Source: CALINB01 sp938045325
GTDB lineage: Bacteria; Pseudomonadota; Alphaproteobacteria; Rhodospirillales; CALINB01
Direction: 5' to 3'
NCBI GenBank assembly: GCA_038114465.1
Contig: JAYNQW010000011.1
Span: 48,836-112,835, forward strand
Length of the DNA stretch: 64,000 bases
A program made the position numbers and the translations under genes. Below, in pieces: positions 1 through 8,482 of this stretch. How positions within the stretch are numbered: the stretch's first letter is position 1; each line of letters opens with the position of its first letter. Under the pieces are notes generated by a model. The model was not told where the DNA came from. It saw nothing but the letters and a program-made list of their open reading frames with translations, and made no database searches.

Positions 1-51
1 GTGATACGCCGCCGCCGTGCGGGCAGGCGCTCGGCCACGGCGCGAACATAA
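1..51 (+). CDS. C-terminal tail of an upstream gene (partial)
   Basis: The first reading frame is open from the window edge to a TAA at 49-51 and encodes a short, very arginine-rich tail (VIRRRRAGRRSATART). DUF4340 genes commonly sit behind a GldG-like ABC-auxiliary membrane protein, and a basic cytoplasmic tail after a last membrane helix would fit. That identity is inference only, because just 16 codons are visible. Confidence 0.4.
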   Translation: MIRRRRAGRRSATART

Positions 52-94
52 CAAAGGCAACTCGATTAGCGATAAGCGAAAAGGACACTTCGCC

Positions 95-1141
95 ATGACA
101 CCGAAATCATTAATCATCTTTGCGGGCATAACGGCTATCAGTGTGATCGCCGCGGGCGTTGCCGTGGTCGACCGGGCTGATGAATTCTCAACCGAGGCGA
201 AAGGCGTTACATTGTTCCCGGCGCTGGCCGATAACGCCAACAACGTCGCTAAAATCATCGTGACGTCAAAAGATGAGGCGGTCGTTATCGACAAAGGAAA
301 AGATAACTGGTTGATGGAGTCGAAGGGCGGATATCCCGTTGGTATTGGGAAGGTCCGGAAAATTATAGCCGGGCTGGCGACGATCCGATTGCTTGAAAAA
401 ATGACGGCGGACCCCAAGAAGCACAGTAAGCTCGAAGTCGAGGATGTCACCAATAAGGACGCCAACTCAAAAATGGTCGAACTTCAAGGTTCGGGCGGAA
501 AAACGATGGCCAAGGTGATAATCGGCAAGCTTGAAACGATCACGTCGCACGCTAATGTGCCGGGGCTTTATGTCCGCAAGCCGGGCGACAACCAATCATG
601 GCGCGCCGAAGGCGAAATGATTATTCCCAGCTCGGCAGAAAATTGGTTGGTTAGCGACGTTATTGACGTCAAAAAGAACACCGTTAAACGGATCTCGTTT
701 CGCGATGATGGGAAGGACGCTAAGTCCTTTTCCGTTCAACGGGCCGCGGCGGATAAAGCTTTCACTCTGGAACCCAAGCCGGAAAAGGGTGCCTTGAAAC
801 AAGATAAAGCGAAAGATTTGGAAGACTTGCTCGATGAAGTCGAGCTGCAAGATGTTCGCAAAAGAGGAAAAATTCAGTTTACGACCAACGTGCGGTACGT
901 CACGGTCGAAACATTCGATAGCCTTAAAATATCCCTCGATGTGCTTAAGTTGATGGATAAGTACTGGGTTAATTTTAAGGCAACCGCCGTCGACGATAAA
1001 AATGCGGCCGCCGTGAAACGGGCGGAGGCTATTAATAAAAAAGTTCAAGACTGGACGTATGAGATCATCGACTGGAAGGGTGATAAGTATATCACCAAAT
1101 ACAAAGACCTCGTTGACGAAAAAGCCAAAGCCGGCTCGTAA
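95..1141 (+). CDS. DUF4340 domain-containing membrane-anchored protein
   Basis: The 348-residue protein has one N-terminal membrane helix (SLIIFAGITAISVIAAGVAV) followed by a long, lysine-rich periplasmic region with the strand-rich layout of DUF4340 (for example ITSHANVPGLYVRK and IIPSSAENWLVSDVIDVK). I place the start at ATG 95 rather than at codons further upstream. It is preceded by AAAAGG and puts the membrane helix directly at the N-terminus. Members of this family usually lie next to GldA/GldG-type ABC transporter genes of unknown substrate, and the arginine-rich tail ending at 51 may be such a neighbour. The biochemical function is unknown. The gene converges on wecB with a 33-base gap. 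Confidence 0.8.
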   Translation: MTPKSLIIFAGITAISVIAAGVAVVDRADEFSTEAKGVTLFPALADNANNVAKIIVTSKDEAVVIDKGKDNWLMESKGGYPVGIGKVRKIIAGLATIRLLEKMTADPKKHSKLEVEDVTNKDANSKMVELQGSGGKTMAKVIIGKLETITSHANVPGLYVRKPGDNQSWRAEGEMIIPSSAENWLVSDVIDVKKNTVKRISFRDDGKDAKSFSVQRAAADKAFTLEPKPEKGALKQDKAKDLEDLLDEVELQDVRKRGKIQFTTNVRYVTVETFDSLKISLDVLKLMDKYWVNFKATAVDDKNAAAVKRAEAINKKVQDWTYEIIDWKGDKYITKYKDLVDEKAKAGS

Positions 1142-1174
1142 GACAAAGCCGCATCTTCAATTAAATTTAAATGA

Positions 1175-2302
1175 TTAAACGCTGTGTTGTTTAAGCAGGA
1201 TGTCGCGAATGCGAGGGGCGGCCTTGCCGTCACCGTAAGGGTTTTGCGCCTGGCTCATGGCGGCGTATGTGTCTTCATTATCGAGTAAAGTTGCTGCCAT
1301 ATCAGTGATGGCGGCAACATCCGTTCCGACCAGCTTAACGGTGCCGGCGGCGACAGCTTCGGGTCGCTCGGTTACGTCGCGCATGACGAGAACGGGCTTG
1401 CCGAGAGACGGAGCTTCTTCCTGGATACCACCTGAGTCTGTAATCACAATGTGTGCCTTTTCCATCAGATAGACAAAGGGCAAATAATCGAGCGGATCGA
1501 TGAGATGAATATTGTTTTGCTGGCTTAATAGTCGCTCAACCGGTTCGCGTACATTTGGATTGAGGTGAACCGGATAAATGATTTGAGTGTCATCCCGGGC
1601 CCCAAGCCTTTGAAGTGCCGTGCAGATATTCTCAAATCCCGTGCCGAAATTTTCCCGACGGTGGCCGGTGACTAGGATGAGGCGTTTAGACTCGTCTAAT
1701 GTAGGCAGGCCTTTTTCAATCACATCGATGATATTCTGGTCGTCTTTAATTTTTGCAACAGCATAGTGCAACGCATCGATGACCGTATTCCCGGTTACGT
1801 GAATTTGTTCGGCCGGTATGTTTTCGCTTAACAGGTTATCCCGTGCCGAGTCGGTTGGGGCGAAAAAAAGATCGGCGATATTGTCTGCGAGCTTACGGTT
1901 CATTTCTTCCGGAAATGGCGCATATTTGTTGCCGGTTCTTAATCCCGCTTCAACATGTGCAACGGGAATTTGCCGGTAAAACGCCGCCAGTGATGCCGCA
2001 AACGTCGTTGTCGTATCGCCGTGTACAAGGATCCGGTCCGGTTGTATCTCGTCTAATACGTTGCCAATTCCGTTCAAAACCGCGGTCGTAATATGAGCGA
2101 GGTCCTGATCTGGCTTCATAACATTCAGGTCGATATCCGGTTGGATATCAAATGCCGACAAGACCTGATCGAGCATGCTACGGTGTTGTGCGCTTACGCA
2201 GACAAGTGAGTCGATTGCCGGTGAATCATCGAGGGCTTGAATAACCGGCGCCATTTTGATGGCTTCGGGCCGGGTTCCAAAAATACTTAACAGTTTGACC
2301 AT
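1175..2302 (-). CDS. wecB: UDP-N-acetylglucosamine 2-epimerase (non-hydrolysing)
   Basis: This 375-residue cytosolic enzyme interconverts UDP-GlcNAc and UDP-ManNAc, supplying ManNAc-type sugars for surface polysaccharides. The family hallmarks appear in order: FGTRPEAIKMAP at the N-terminus, VHGDTTTTFAASLAAF, VAHVEAGLRTG, PFPEEMNRKLAD, the GHRRENFG nucleotide-binding segment, and DSGGIQEEAPSLGKPVLVMR with TERPEA near the C-terminus. The length matches the family (about 370-380). It stands alone between convergent and divergent neighbours. No polysaccharide cluster is visible here, so the pathway it serves cannot be read from context. Confidence 0.95.
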   Translation of the reverse strand: MVKLLSIFGTRPEAIKMAPVIQALDDSPAIDSLVCVSAQHRSMLDQVLSAFDIQPDIDLNVMKPDQDLAHITTAVLNGIGNVLDEIQPDRILVHGDTTTTFAASLAAFYRQIPVAHVEAGLRTGNKYAPFPEEMNRKLADNIADLFFAPTDSARDNLLSENIPAEQIHVTGNTVIDALHYAVAKIKDDQNIIDVIEKGLPTLDESKRLILVTGHRRENFGTGFENICTALQRLGARDDTQIIYPVHLNPNVREPVERLLSQQNNIHLIDPLDYLPFVYLMEKAHIVITDSGGIQEEAPSLGKPVLVMRDVTERPEAVAAGTVKLVGTDVAAITDMAATLLDNEDTYAAMSQAQNPYGDGKAAPRIRDILLKQHSV

Positions 2303-2442
2303 ATTGATTCAGGATTCTCGAATGCGGTTATTTGGTGTCATTCCATGCCGGTCGGAAAGCTCATGATGATTGGATATCCTGCTCGCCGGGACGGTGCAAG
2401 AACTGCTTTTCGCTTGAACTTAAAGTCTTTAAGGTAGGCATC

Positions 2443-3255
2443 ATGATGTCAATGTTTCGTACCATTCTAACATGCTTCTCTTTGCTTGGGTTTCTCATGG
2501 TTTCCGCGCCTGTATCGGCGAGTCCCATGACGTCCCACCGTGCTGTTTACGAGGTAAAAATTGTTAAGCCTCAGCCCGGATCCAGCATTATTTCCGGCAA
2601 AGGCTTAATGACCATACAAATCGAAAAATCGTGTGATGGATGGATTACCGGTCAAACATGGCATATGACCATGAACGCCTTTGACGGTAAATCGTTTCAG
2701 CATGATATCCGGTATGCGACTTGGGAATCTTTCGATGGGTTGAGTTACCGTTTCAGCGTCAGCGACAAAGGTAATGGGCAAACCAAAACGTTTAAAGGTA
2801 AAGCAACGACGAAAAGTGTGCCGGGCGAGGGGCAGGCTCATTTTGTTCAACCTAAAAAAATGACCGTCGAATTGCCAGCGGATACCGTATTTCCGATTTC
2901 TCATGTCACGCAGCTGATTAAGAAAGCGGCCGATGGCAACCGCTTGGTTCCATTTGTTCTGTTTGACGGTGCATCGGAAAAAGGCCCGTTACGTGTTGCA
3001 ACCTTCATTAGTGATAAAAAATCCAGTCAATCTATCGACATGCCGGTTAAACATAAATTGCTGACGGTTGGCGGCTGGAATATGCGCATGGCATTCTTTC
3101 CGTCGAAAGGCCGTTCGGCGGAACCGGAATATGAACTTGAAGTCATGCAGCTTGAAAATGGTATTGTGCCGACGGCGATGCAGGTATTTCCTGATTTTAC
3201 GATTCAAATGAAATTGAAAAAAATAGAAGGGCTGAAACCGACGAAGTGTTCATGA
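2443..3255 (+). CDS. EipB-like periplasmic envelope-integrity protein (DUF1849)
   Basis: The 270-residue exported protein has a signal peptide (MMSMFRTILTCFSLLGFLMV, cleavage near PVSASP), then the start of the DUF1849 fold (SHRAVYEVKI) and a conserved cysteine in SCDGWITGQTW. A second cysteine lies next to the C-terminus (KPTKCS). In Brucella EipB a disulfide between an N-proximal and a C-terminal cysteine stabilises a beta-spiral periplasmic protein needed for envelope integrity; the same two positions are present here. The stretch LPADTVFPISHVTQLI also matches the family. I chose ATG 2443 because AAGGTAGG lies just upstream and the signal peptide then begins at residue 1. The family assignment comes from motif recall, not a profile search. 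Confidence 0.75.
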   Translation: MMSMFRTILTCFSLLGFLMVSAPVSASPMTSHRAVYEVKIVKPQPGSSIISGKGLMTIQIEKSCDGWITGQTWHMTMNAFDGKSFQHDIRYATWESFDGLSYRFSVSDKGNGQTKTFKGKATTKSVPGEGQAHFVQPKKMTVELPADTVFPISHVTQLIKKAADGNRLVPFVLFDGASEKGPLRVATFISDKKSSQSIDMPVKHKLLTVGGWNMRMAFFPSKGRSAEPEYELEVMQLENGIVPTAMQVFPDFTIQMKLKKIEGLKPTKCS

Positions 3256-3338
3256 TACGGGCTTCTGAGTTGCTTGAGGTGTAGGGGCCGGATATTATCG
3301 GCGGGCTCTTGGCTGAGCGGCAAGCAAATGGGGGAGAA

Positions 3339-3776
3339 ATGCGTAACGCACTATTAGCCGGCCTTGGTGGCGTGATCATTGGGGCACTGGTCGGGGTCTA
3401 TGGTTTGGCCCCGATGCTCGGCACCGGCAAGGATCAAGGCACCGAGGGGCCTGCCGGCACCGTAATGGGCGGTCGTGGCTTTACCGGTATGCAAATTCAA
3501 GGGTTGACGGCACCGGCATCGAGAGCGCTTGGTCAAACCCAGGCTCACGGCGTTTTGGTGCGTGATGTGGGGCTGGGGTCGCCGGCCGATCAAGCGGGCA
3601 TTCGCCGGGGTGATTTAATCGTTAAGTTTGACGGTCAGGCGATTGATACGTTTCAACGGCTGATTGCGAGTGCCGGTAAACTGAAAGCCGGAGACAAAGC
3701 CTCCGTCGTCGTTCGTCGGGCCGGTCAGGATAAAACGCTGACGTTGCTTGCCGGGGTCAGTGGCCAGAATCATTGA
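3339..3776 (+). CDS. Membrane-anchored PDZ protein, N-terminal part (first PDZ)
   Basis: The 145-residue product has an N-terminal membrane anchor (LLAGLGGVIIGALVGVYGLA), a Gly/Thr-rich linker and one PDZ domain of the HtrA/DegQ type (HGVLVRDVGLGSPADQAGIR, then GDLIVKFDGQAI). No trypsin-like protease domain is present. The start at ATG 3339 has GGGGGAG immediately upstream. The stop at 3774-3776 lies inside the beginning of the next frame, which encodes a second PDZ domain of the type found at the C-terminus of DegQ. The pair is either one two-PDZ gene broken by a frameshift or two translationally coupled genes. It probably acts as a periplasmic peptide-binding adaptor. Confidence 0.7.
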   Translation: MRNALLAGLGGVIIGALVGVYGLAPMLGTGKDQGTEGPAGTVMGGRGFTGMQIQGLTAPASRALGQTQAHGVLVRDVGLGSPADQAGIRRGDLIVKFDGQAIDTFQRLIASAGKLKAGDKASVVVRRAGQDKTLTLLAGVSGQNH

Positions 3777-4105
3777 AGATCGATCAGCCCTCGGAAGTAC
3801 AATTCAAGGACCTCGGTATTTCTTTTGCTTCAATTACGAAAAAAGTACGCGAAGCATTTGGGCTTCGTTGGGGTACATCGGGTGTCGTCATTACAAAAAT
3901 TGACGCTGAGCAAAATAAAAAAATCGGCATAAAACCCGGCGAGGTCATTTTACAAATCAATCAGCGGGAAGTGTGGAGCCCGAAACAAGTCATTGCTGAG
4001 CTTAAAAAAGCTAAAGCCGCCAAACGGGATTCAGTCCTGTTATTGGTGGAGGGCTCTGAACCAGGAAGAAACGGATTTCGCTTTACGCTTTTGCCGATAC
4101 GTTGA
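3773..4105 (+). CDS. Second PDZ domain protein, overlapping the previous gene
   Basis: The 110-residue product reads like the C-terminal PDZ of DegQ/HtrA proteins: LGISFASITKKVREAFGL, then SGVVITKID, IKPGEVILQINQREVW and VLLLVEG. It has no signal peptide or membrane segment of its own, so it could reach the periplasm only as part of the preceding protein. The only available start is TTG at 3773, overlapping the upstream TGA as TTGA, with no convincing ribosome-binding site. This favours a frameshift in an originally single two-PDZ gene, or translational coupling giving an orphan domain. It ends one base before the convergent dsbA-like stop. Confidence 0.6.
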   Translation: MKIDQPSEVQFKDLGISFASITKKVREAFGLRWGTSGVVITKIDAEQNKKIGIKPGEVILQINQREVWSPKQVIAELKKAKAAKRDSVLLLVEGSEPGRNGFRFTLLPIR

Positions 4106-4855
4106 TCAGCTTTTTTGCTGTGATTCGATAATCTGCTTGAGCTCTTCCAGGGAAACGGCGCCGGGAATGATTCGGTCGCCGATGATAAATGCCGGCGTAC
4201 CGTTGACATTAAGCGCTTGGGCCAAATTCAGGTTTTTCTGTAATTCCTGATAGACATCGGGCTCCTTCATTTGTTTTTTAAGTGCTTTCAGGTCGATACC
4301 GTTGTTTTCGGCAATGCTTAGAATCTTGCTTTCATTAAGACGGCCGCGGGACGCCATCAAGGCGGTGTGAAACGGCAAATATTTCTTTTTATCGATTTTC
4401 CAGGCTGCAATAGCGGCTCGCGCAGCAACCATCGATGCCGGCCCAAGAATGGGAAGCTCTTTAAAGACATAGCGGATGCGTTTATCGGACTCGATGAGCT
4501 TTAAGATTGATGGAAATACCCGTTTGCAGTACCCGCATTGATAATCAAAAAACTCGACAACAGTGACGGTTCCCATAGGGTTGCCGCCGATGGGGGTCAT
4601 CGCGCCACCCTCGAGTTCTTTGCGCCGCGATGCCAGGGCTTCGCGCGCCTGCCGGGCCTTTTCAGCCTCTTGATTGGCACGGTGCGCCTCAAGGGCTTCC
4701 ATGATAATTCCGGGATTGGATTTTAGAACTTCCCGCAGGGTTTTTTCGAACTGCTCTTTATCGAAAGGCTGTTTTGCCGGCTCCGCCGCGTTCAAAGGAC
4801 TAACGGTGAGCAGCAGGACGGCAAACCCCAGGACTTTTAAAAGTTTCATTTTCAT
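4106..4855 (-). CDS. DsbA-family thiol:disulfide oxidoreductase (exported)
   Basis: The 249-residue protein has a signal peptide (LLKVLGFAVLLLTVSPLNAA), an alpha-helical N-terminal region rich in charged residues (EALEAHRANQEAEKARQARE), and a DsbA-type thioredoxin fold. The active site is FFDYQCGYCKRVFP (CGYC), and the cis-proline loop is NVNGTPAFIIG. The helical N-terminal extension resembles the oligomerisation stalk of ScsC/BcfH-type proteins, so isomerase or shuffling activity is as likely as pure oxidase activity. It works in the periplasm. It converges on the PDZ genes with no gap, and no DsbB or DsbD partner is visible. Confidence 0.9.
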   Translation of the reverse strand: MKMKLLKVLGFAVLLLTVSPLNAAEPAKQPFDKEQFEKTLREVLKSNPGIIMEALEAHRANQEAEKARQAREALASRRKELEGGAMTPIGGNPMGTVTVVEFFDYQCGYCKRVFPSILKLIESDKRIRYVFKELPILGPASMVAARAAIAAWKIDKKKYLPFHTALMASRGRLNESKILSIAENNGIDLKALKKQMKEPDVYQELQKNLNLAQALNVNGTPAFIIGDRIIPGAVSLEELKQIIESQQKS

Positions 4856-5058
4856 TATTGGTCCTTAATCCTGATCCGCGGTTATGATGGGCATCATGGT
4901 CGCGCATATTGATCGCGTACTGTGGCGAATTTATGGCGATGGTTGTTCCTGCCCGCTTCAATTTCGCGCTCATGATGCTTGAAGGCACTGAAAAGGACAA
5001 GTACGGAAAAAACCCGGGTTTTAGCCGTTCATTACAGGTTAAAAGAGTTGATGGTTAA

Positions 5059-5817
5059 TCAACGGGTCAGCATGACATTGGTAATGAGCGCGGAAGTCGG
5101 CTTTTGGGAGCGCGCCACGGCCATGCCGATAAACATGACCCGCACTTGCCCAAAGTCATCATTCGGCCAAGCGTTTGTATATAACTCGGAAAGATCGAGA
5201 AATTCGGAAAACCAGCGCCCGACATTTTCACGCCCGCCACGAATGACATAGCGGGGAACGGCGTTTTGTTGATTGTTGGGGAATAAAATGTTCCCGCGTT
5301 GCAAAGCCGAGTCTTCCCATGTTACCGAAAGGGCTCGGTCGTGGGGCGGTAATTTTGAACCAAGCCACTTAAAAGGAGAGCCGCCCCAACTGCCGCTCTT
5401 TGGGTTGCCGCCATGAAAACCGACGACCAGACGGACAGGGTGGGTTCCTACACCATGAGCATCCATTAGCCAGTCCCAGCGCAGAAATGGTGTCGCCAGC
5501 ATCATGGCTTGAGTTCGCCGGACAATCACAAAATTTTGCGATCCTGTTTTGATTTGCATGGCATGCCGGCCCTTTCGGTCGACCATGCTCATTTGGTCAC
5601 GCACGGCCTCGGCATTGCCCGAAATGGCCCAATCGCCTTGCGGGCTGATGGGAATAAAGCCGGGGTAGGGGGCAAGTATCTCGAGCTGACCCGTTGCCGG
5701 GTTTTCTTCGGCTTGATTAACGATGCAAGCGTTAAGGGAAATAGCGGCAGTCGCAATCAAGGGCGCTAAAATACGGGCGCGTTTAGGCTTATAAAAGAAA
5801 TTCAAAAGCGACGTCAT
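5059..5817 (-). CDS. DUF3047 lipoprotein
   Basis: The 252-residue protein starts MTSLLNFFYKPKRARILA, with a lipoprotein signal ending in a lipobox (SLNAC), so it is probably attached to a membrane after lipidation. The mature part has the DUF3047 pattern: WDWLMDAHGVGTHPVRLVVGF, a predicted strand around RALSVTWEDS, and the C-terminal FGQVRVMFIGMAVARSQKPT. The domain's function is unknown. An ATG 44 codons further upstream is possible but would bury the lipobox and overlap the M48 gene. With ATG 5817 the gene begins 13 bases after the M48 stop, so the two form an operon. Confidence 0.75.
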   Translation of the reverse strand: MTSLLNFFYKPKRARILAPLIATAAISLNACIVNQAEENPATGQLEILAPYPGFIPISPQGDWAISGNAEAVRDQMSMVDRKGRHAMQIKTGSQNFVIVRRTQAMMLATPFLRWDWLMDAHGVGTHPVRLVVGFHGGNPKSGSWGGSPFKWLGSKLPPHDRALSVTWEDSALQRGNILFPNNQQNAVPRYVIRGGRENVGRWFSEFLDLSELYTNAWPNDDFGQVRVMFIGMAVARSQKPTSALITNVMLTR

Positions 5818-5830
5818 GATTCTGTAAGCG

Positions 5831-7198
5831 TTACCGTTTTCTGTTTTTTTGCCGCTGGATTTCCTGCAACATGTCTTGTGCCTGAAGCCATCCGCGAGAG
5901 CCATGGGGCAATAATTTTTCGGCGCGCCCGGCATGAAAACTTGCGGCACTAATATCGCCTTTTAGTAACGCTTCTTCACCCAAGGCTAAAGAGCTTTGCG
6001 CGATATTGCCCTGGCGGCCATAAGCGATCCCGAGTTGACGCCAAGCAAAAGCGGAATCTTTTTCAATCTGAAGGGCGGCACGTAAATGTTTGACCGCGCT
6101 GTTAATCATACTGGAGTCGTTGAGCTCAATCATTATTCTGGCAATTTGTGTATGGATTAATGGCGACTCGGGTAAATAAGACAAAGCCGTTTGGTACGAT
6201 TTTAAAGCTAGCTTGGGACGCCTATTCTCGAACAGCATTTGCCCTTTCGTTTCATGAAAATACGGATCTTTGGGCTTTTCGGCGATTAAGCCATCCATGA
6301 TTTTAAGCGCATTTTCCAAATCAGGCCGCCGGTAAAGGGCGATAGCCCGGCCATAGCGGGCTTCGAGGCGGTTGTCCGAAGCGGGAAAAAGCCGCAACGC
6401 CTGCGTAATCGGCATCAGAAAACCTTGAAGTTTGGCCTTCATGCGCTTGTATTGGTTTGCGATTCTTGGCGGGGTTGGTGTGTCCGAGTAACGTGACCGT
6501 CTCAGGTGTTCTTCAATCGTTTGCATCCGGTCGCGTGAAAGCGGGTGGGTGCGGAAATAAACGTCTTGCCGTGACGTCATGATCTGCTCTTGTTCTTGAA
6601 TAATTTTCAAAAAGCTATGGAGCCCCTTCGCGGATTGTCCTGTTCGTTCAAGAATGGTGAGGGCGGCTTGATCGGCGGATGACTCCTGCGTTTGAGTATA
6701 GCTCAAAAAATTTCTTTGGCCGATGTGCTGACTGCCGAGAACGATAGCGGTGCCGACATCGGCCCGGCCGGTCGCGGCAATGGCGGCACCCCCCAAGACA
6801 AGACCGAGAAGGGATGTTACGGCGCTGCGTTTAATGACATCGCCGGTTCTGGAAAGGTGTCCGCCTGAAATATGACCGGTTTCGTGTGCGATCACGCCGA
6901 TTATTTGACCGGGGTCGGTACTTTGCATCAACAAGCCGGTGTTGATAAATATTTTTTGTCCATCCGTGACGAAGGCGTTCAGGGTGCTGTCGTTAATGAG
7001 AAAGATTTTTACGTCATTCGGCTCAAGCCCCACAGCGCGAAATAGCGGGGCCGAAAATATACGAATGGTGTCTTCTATTTCCGCGTCACGGATAAACGAC
7101 AACCCCTGACCTTGCGCTTGGGAAACGCCGGGCCAGCCCATCAACAGGGTTAAAATAATCAGCAAATATGCTGGAAATCGTTTTTTCACCGTGAGCAT
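5831..7198 (-). CDS. BepA-like M48 family metalloprotease with TPR repeats
   Basis: The 455-residue exported protein has a signal peptide (YLLIILTLLMGWPGVSQAQ), an M48 zinc protease domain with the HExxH motif in VIAHETGHISGGHL, the downstream zinc-ligand region TQESSADQAALTIL, and a C-terminal TPR-like helical region (for example KDPYFHETKGQMLFENRRP). This is the architecture of BepA/YfgC, which degrades stalled outer-membrane proteins and helps LptD and BAM assembly in the periplasm. I use ATG 7198; a TTG five codons earlier is possible but less likely. The following DUF3047 lipoprotein gene is in the same operon. Confidence 0.9.
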   Translation of the reverse strand: MLTVKKRFPAYLLIILTLLMGWPGVSQAQGQGLSFIRDAEIEDTIRIFSAPLFRAVGLEPNDVKIFLINDSTLNAFVTDGQKIFINTGLLMQSTDPGQIIGVIAHETGHISGGHLSRTGDVIKRSAVTSLLGLVLGGAAIAATGRADVGTAIVLGSQHIGQRNFLSYTQTQESSADQAALTILERTGQSAKGLHSFLKIIQEQEQIMTSRQDVYFRTHPLSRDRMQTIEEHLRRSRYSDTPTPPRIANQYKRMKAKLQGFLMPITQALRLFPASDNRLEARYGRAIALYRRPDLENALKIMDGLIAEKPKDPYFHETKGQMLFENRRPKLALKSYQTALSYLPESPLIHTQIARIMIELNDSSMINSAVKHLRAALQIEKDSAFAWRQLGIAYGRQGNIAQSSLALGEEALLKGDISAASFHAGRAEKLLPHGSRGWLQAQDMLQEIQRQKNRKR

Positions 7199-7314
7199 CC
7201 AATATATACCCAATGTAGCAAGCGCGTGGTCCGCGTCAAATCACGGCTCGTTTAAATATATGATATGTATTATTTAATCCTATTGCCGCCGCGTACAACA
7301 CCGGATATTCGCCT

Positions 7315-8463
7315 ATGACCCTTAAAATCGCCGATCGAGGGACGATTTCTCCCTTTATTGTCATGGATGTGATGCGGGCTGCCAATGAAAGAGCCGCGTT
7401 GGGTGGTGATGTGTTGCATCTTGAAGTCGGCCAACCGGGAACGGCGGCGCCCCGTCGTGTCATCGAGGCCGCCAAGACTGCGTTGGATCATGACCGCCTT
7501 GGGTATACGGATTCATTCGGTGTGCCTGAACTGCGCCGGCGGATTGCCCGGCATTACCACGACTACTACGGCACCGATATCAGCGCGGAGAGGATCATTA
7601 TTACAACCGGCTCTTCTGGCGGTTTTGTTTTATCGTTTTTAAGCGCCTTTGATGCGGGGGACCGTGTTGCATTGGCAGCGCCCGGATATTCGGCTTATCG
7701 GAATATTTTAATTGCGCTGGATATTGAGCCGGTGGTCATTCCCGTCGGTCCGGACACCAACTTTCAACCGACGCCGGAACTAATCATTGAACACGCTCAG
7801 AGCATCGACGGTTTGATTATCGCCAGTCCGTCAAACCCGACGGGGACAATGATTCACGAGCCGGCTCTTGCCTTGTTGTCTGATTATTGCCGCGATCATG
7901 ATGTCCGGCTTATATCCGATGAGATTTATCATGGCATTACGTATGGGCCAAAAGCTCAAACGGTGTGTGCCTTGAATGATGATGCCATCATCATCAACAG
8001 CTTTTCGAAATACTTCTCCATGACGGGATGGCGCCTGGGCTGGATGATTGTGCCGGCAAACATGCTGCGCTCGTTTGAATGTCTTTCGCAGAATTTATTT
8101 ATTTCACCGCCAACGTTGTCGCAGCTAGCCGGCACCGCTGTGTTTGAGTGTACCGATGAGCTGGATGCCATTGTCGCCGGATATGCCGAGAACCGGTCGC
8201 TGTTGTTGGCCGAGTTGCCGAAAGCCGGTATTGATAAACTCGCTGCGGCTGAAGGGGCCTTTTATCTTTATGCCGATGTCGGCCATCTCACGAACGATAG
8301 CTATTCATTCTGCCAAAAATTACTAGCTGAAACCGGTGTCGCGATCACGCCCGGGGTTGATTTTGATCCGGACCGGGGTAATCGCTTTGTTCGGTTCTCT
8401 TTCGCCGGGCCGAACAGCGATATAGCGAAAGCTGCTGAAAAACTCATCGATTGGCTGCGGTGA
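7315..8463 (+). CDS. PLP-dependent aminotransferase, class I/II
   Basis: The 382-residue fold-type I aminotransferase shows the N-terminal substrate segment VLHLEVGQPGT, a nucleotide-like TTGSSGGFVLSFL loop, the cofactor Asn/Asp motifs ASPSNPTG and LISDEIYHGITY, the Schiff-base lysine in INSFSKYFSMTGWRLGW, and the carboxylate-binding arginine in NRFVRFSF. This is the aspartate/alanine aminotransferase superfamily, but the substrate cannot be told from sequence. It is transcribed divergently from the M48 protease gene across about 116 bases and converges on rne. Confidence 0.9.
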   Translation: MTLKIADRGTISPFIVMDVMRAANERAALGGDVLHLEVGQPGTAAPRRVIEAAKTALDHDRLGYTDSFGVPELRRRIARHYHDYYGTDISAERIIITTGSSGGFVLSFLSAFDAGDRVALAAPGYSAYRNILIALDIEPVVIPVGPDTNFQPTPELIIEHAQSIDGLIIASPSNPTGTMIHEPALALLSDYCRDHDVRLISDEIYHGITYGPKAQTVCALNDDAIIINSFSKYFSMTGWRLGWMIVPANMLRSFECLSQNLFISPPTLSQLAGTAVFECTDELDAIVAGYAENRSLLLAELPKAGIDKLAAAEGAFYLYADVGHLTNDSYSFCQKLLAETGVAITPGVDFDPDRGNRFVRFSFAGPNSDIAKAAEKLIDWLR

Positions 8464-8482
8464 CAGCAGTCCGAATTTTTAT

